Assembly (NCBI GenBank): GCA_947496835.1
Contig: CANMFV010000053.1
Span: 1 to 6,919 of the forward strand
Source: Flavobacteriales bacterium
GTDB lineage: Bacteria > Bacteroidota > Bacteroidia > Flavobacteriales_D > Crocinitomicaceae
Direction: 5' to 3'
DNA: 6,919 nt
The notes beneath the pieces were generated by a model. That model searched no databases and was not told where the DNA came from. It was given only the letters and a program-made list of their open reading frames with translations. Made by a program: the position numbers and the translations under genes. Position 1 is the stretch's first letter. The number at the start of each line of letters is the position of its first letter. Positions 6,187 to 6,919 of this stretch are shown one piece after another.

Positions 6187-6919
6187 ATGGAATACGATTT
6201 TAGAAATCTAGAAAGTAAATGGCGTAAGAATTGGCAAGATCGTGGTACATATCACGTGCAAGAAGATGCCACAAAACCTAAATATTATGTCTTAGACATG
6301 TTTCCTTATCCATCTGGTGCTGGACTTCACGTGGGACACCCACTTGGATACATCGCTTCAGATATTTATGCACGATACAAAAGACTGCAAGGATTTAATG
6401 TCCTGCATCCAATGGGCTACGATTCATTCGGACTTCCTGCAGAACAATACGCGATTCAAACGGGACAACATCCTGCCATTACAACCGAAGAAAATATTGC
6501 TCGCTACCGTCAACAATTAGATCAAATTGGATTTAGCTTTGACTGGTCTCGTGAAGTACGAACATCCGCGCCAGAATACTATAAATGGACGCAATGGATC
6601 TTCAAACAATTATTTGATTGTTATTACGATTTAAAAACAAATAAGGCCGAACGTATTTCTACCTTGATTCAAGCGTTTGAAACAGAAGGAAATGGGAACA
6701 TTCAGGCTGTAACTGATTTTGAAGGACAATTCTCTTCTGCTGAATGGTCCGGATTTACCTCGCAACAAAAAGAAGAAATCATTCAAGCTTACCGCCTTGC
6801 ATACTTAGCAGAAAGTTGGGTGAATTGGTGTCCAGCGCTAGGAACTGTTTTAGCAAATGACGAAATTGTGAATGGCGTTTCTGAACGTGGTGGACATCCA
6901 GTTGAGCAAAAACGCATGC
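6187..6919 (+). CDS. leuS: Leucyl-tRNA synthetase, N-terminal part (3' end outside window)
   Basis: LeuRS is the cytoplasmic class I synthetase that joins leucine to tRNA(Leu). The visible 244 codons begin MEYDFRNLESKWRKNW, a standard LeuRS opening. MFPYPSGAGLHVGHPLGY contains the HIGH-type ATP motif as HVGH (residues 48-51). GFNVLHPMGYDSFGLPAEQYAI and FSFDWSREVRTSAPEYYKWTQW are further family marks. Around 150-203 there is an extra segment between the QLFDCYYD helix and AYRLAYLAESWVNWCPALGT, which I recall as usual in Bacteroidota LeuRS. CPALGTVLANDEIV then leads toward the zinc/editing region. The editing domain, KMSKS loop and anticodon domain are beyond the window. The start codon is the first ATG in frame after the promoter-like box; AAGGA at 6181-6185 is too near to be a normal ribosome site. 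The reading is open to the last base. Confidence 0.97.
   Translation, partial: MEYDFRNLESKWRKNWQDRGTYHVQEDATKPKYYVLDMFPYPSGAGLHVGHPLGYIASDIYARYKRLQGFNVLHPMGYDSFGLPAEQYAIQTGQHPAITTEENIARYRQQLDQIGFSFDWSREVRTSAPEYYKWTQWIFKQLFDCYYDLKTNKAERISTLIQAFETEGNGNIQAVTDFEGQFSSAEWSGFTSQQKEEIIQAYRLAYLAESWVNWCPALGTVLANDEIVNGVSERGGHPVEQKRM

Noticed and set aside
6317..6520. Second + strand frame of 67 codons inside leuS
   Set aside because: It overlaps the HVGH region of LeuRS in another frame and has no family motif.
1..6919. CRISPR array, insertion sequence, tRNA/rRNA genes, prophage or defence genes
   Set aside because: No spaced direct repeats, terminal inverted repeats, transposase motifs or RNA gene signatures were seen; nearly all bases belong to conserved chromosomal genes.

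Overview
The window looks like ordinary chromosomal DNA from a Bacteroidota bacterium, most likely in the Flavobacteriales; a Fluviicola/Crocinitomicaceae-like lineage is possible but is only an impression. Reasons: low GC with A-rich leaders and few Shine-Dalgarno sequences, exact Bacteroidetes-type -7 boxes (TAnnTTTG) in front of two gene groups, an MltD-type transglycosylase with LysM repeats, a GT9 protein of the kind common in Bacteroidota, and a leucyl-tRNA synthetase with the extra segment typical of that phylum. All genes are on the + strand and the DNA is almost fully coding; no gap exceeds about 75 bases.

Layout. Positions 1-482 are the 3' end of infB (IF-2). After a 73-base gap with a likely promoter comes tatA (556-741). 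It is followed after 6 bases by gatA (748-2154), which overlaps a secreted lytic transglycosylase gene (2151-3665) by ATGA. After a 26-base gap comes an envelope-glycan group: a WaaE/KdtX-like GT2 glycosyltransferase (3692-4447), a GT9 heptosyltransferase-family protein (4444-5418) and a polytopic UbiA-like membrane protein (5415-6134), each joined to the next by an ATGA overlap. A 52-base gap with another -7 box precedes leuS, which starts at 6187 and runs off the end.

How the genes fit together. infB, gatA and leuS serve translation: initiation, Gln-tRNA/Asn-tRNA formation by transamidation, and Leu-tRNA charging. tatA, the transglycosylase, GT2, GT9 and the UbiA-like protein serve the envelope: folded-protein export, murein remodelling and glycan or lipid assembly. 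tatA through the UbiA-like gene could be one transcript from the promoter near 523-530, because no terminator hairpin is visible between them.

I found no mobile element, CRISPR array, RNA gene, phage gene or toxin-antitoxin pair, and nothing that amounts to an undescribed system. The least understood item is the UbiA-like protein, which keeps the second Asp-rich motif but not a clear first one, and is translationally coupled to two glycosyltransferases.
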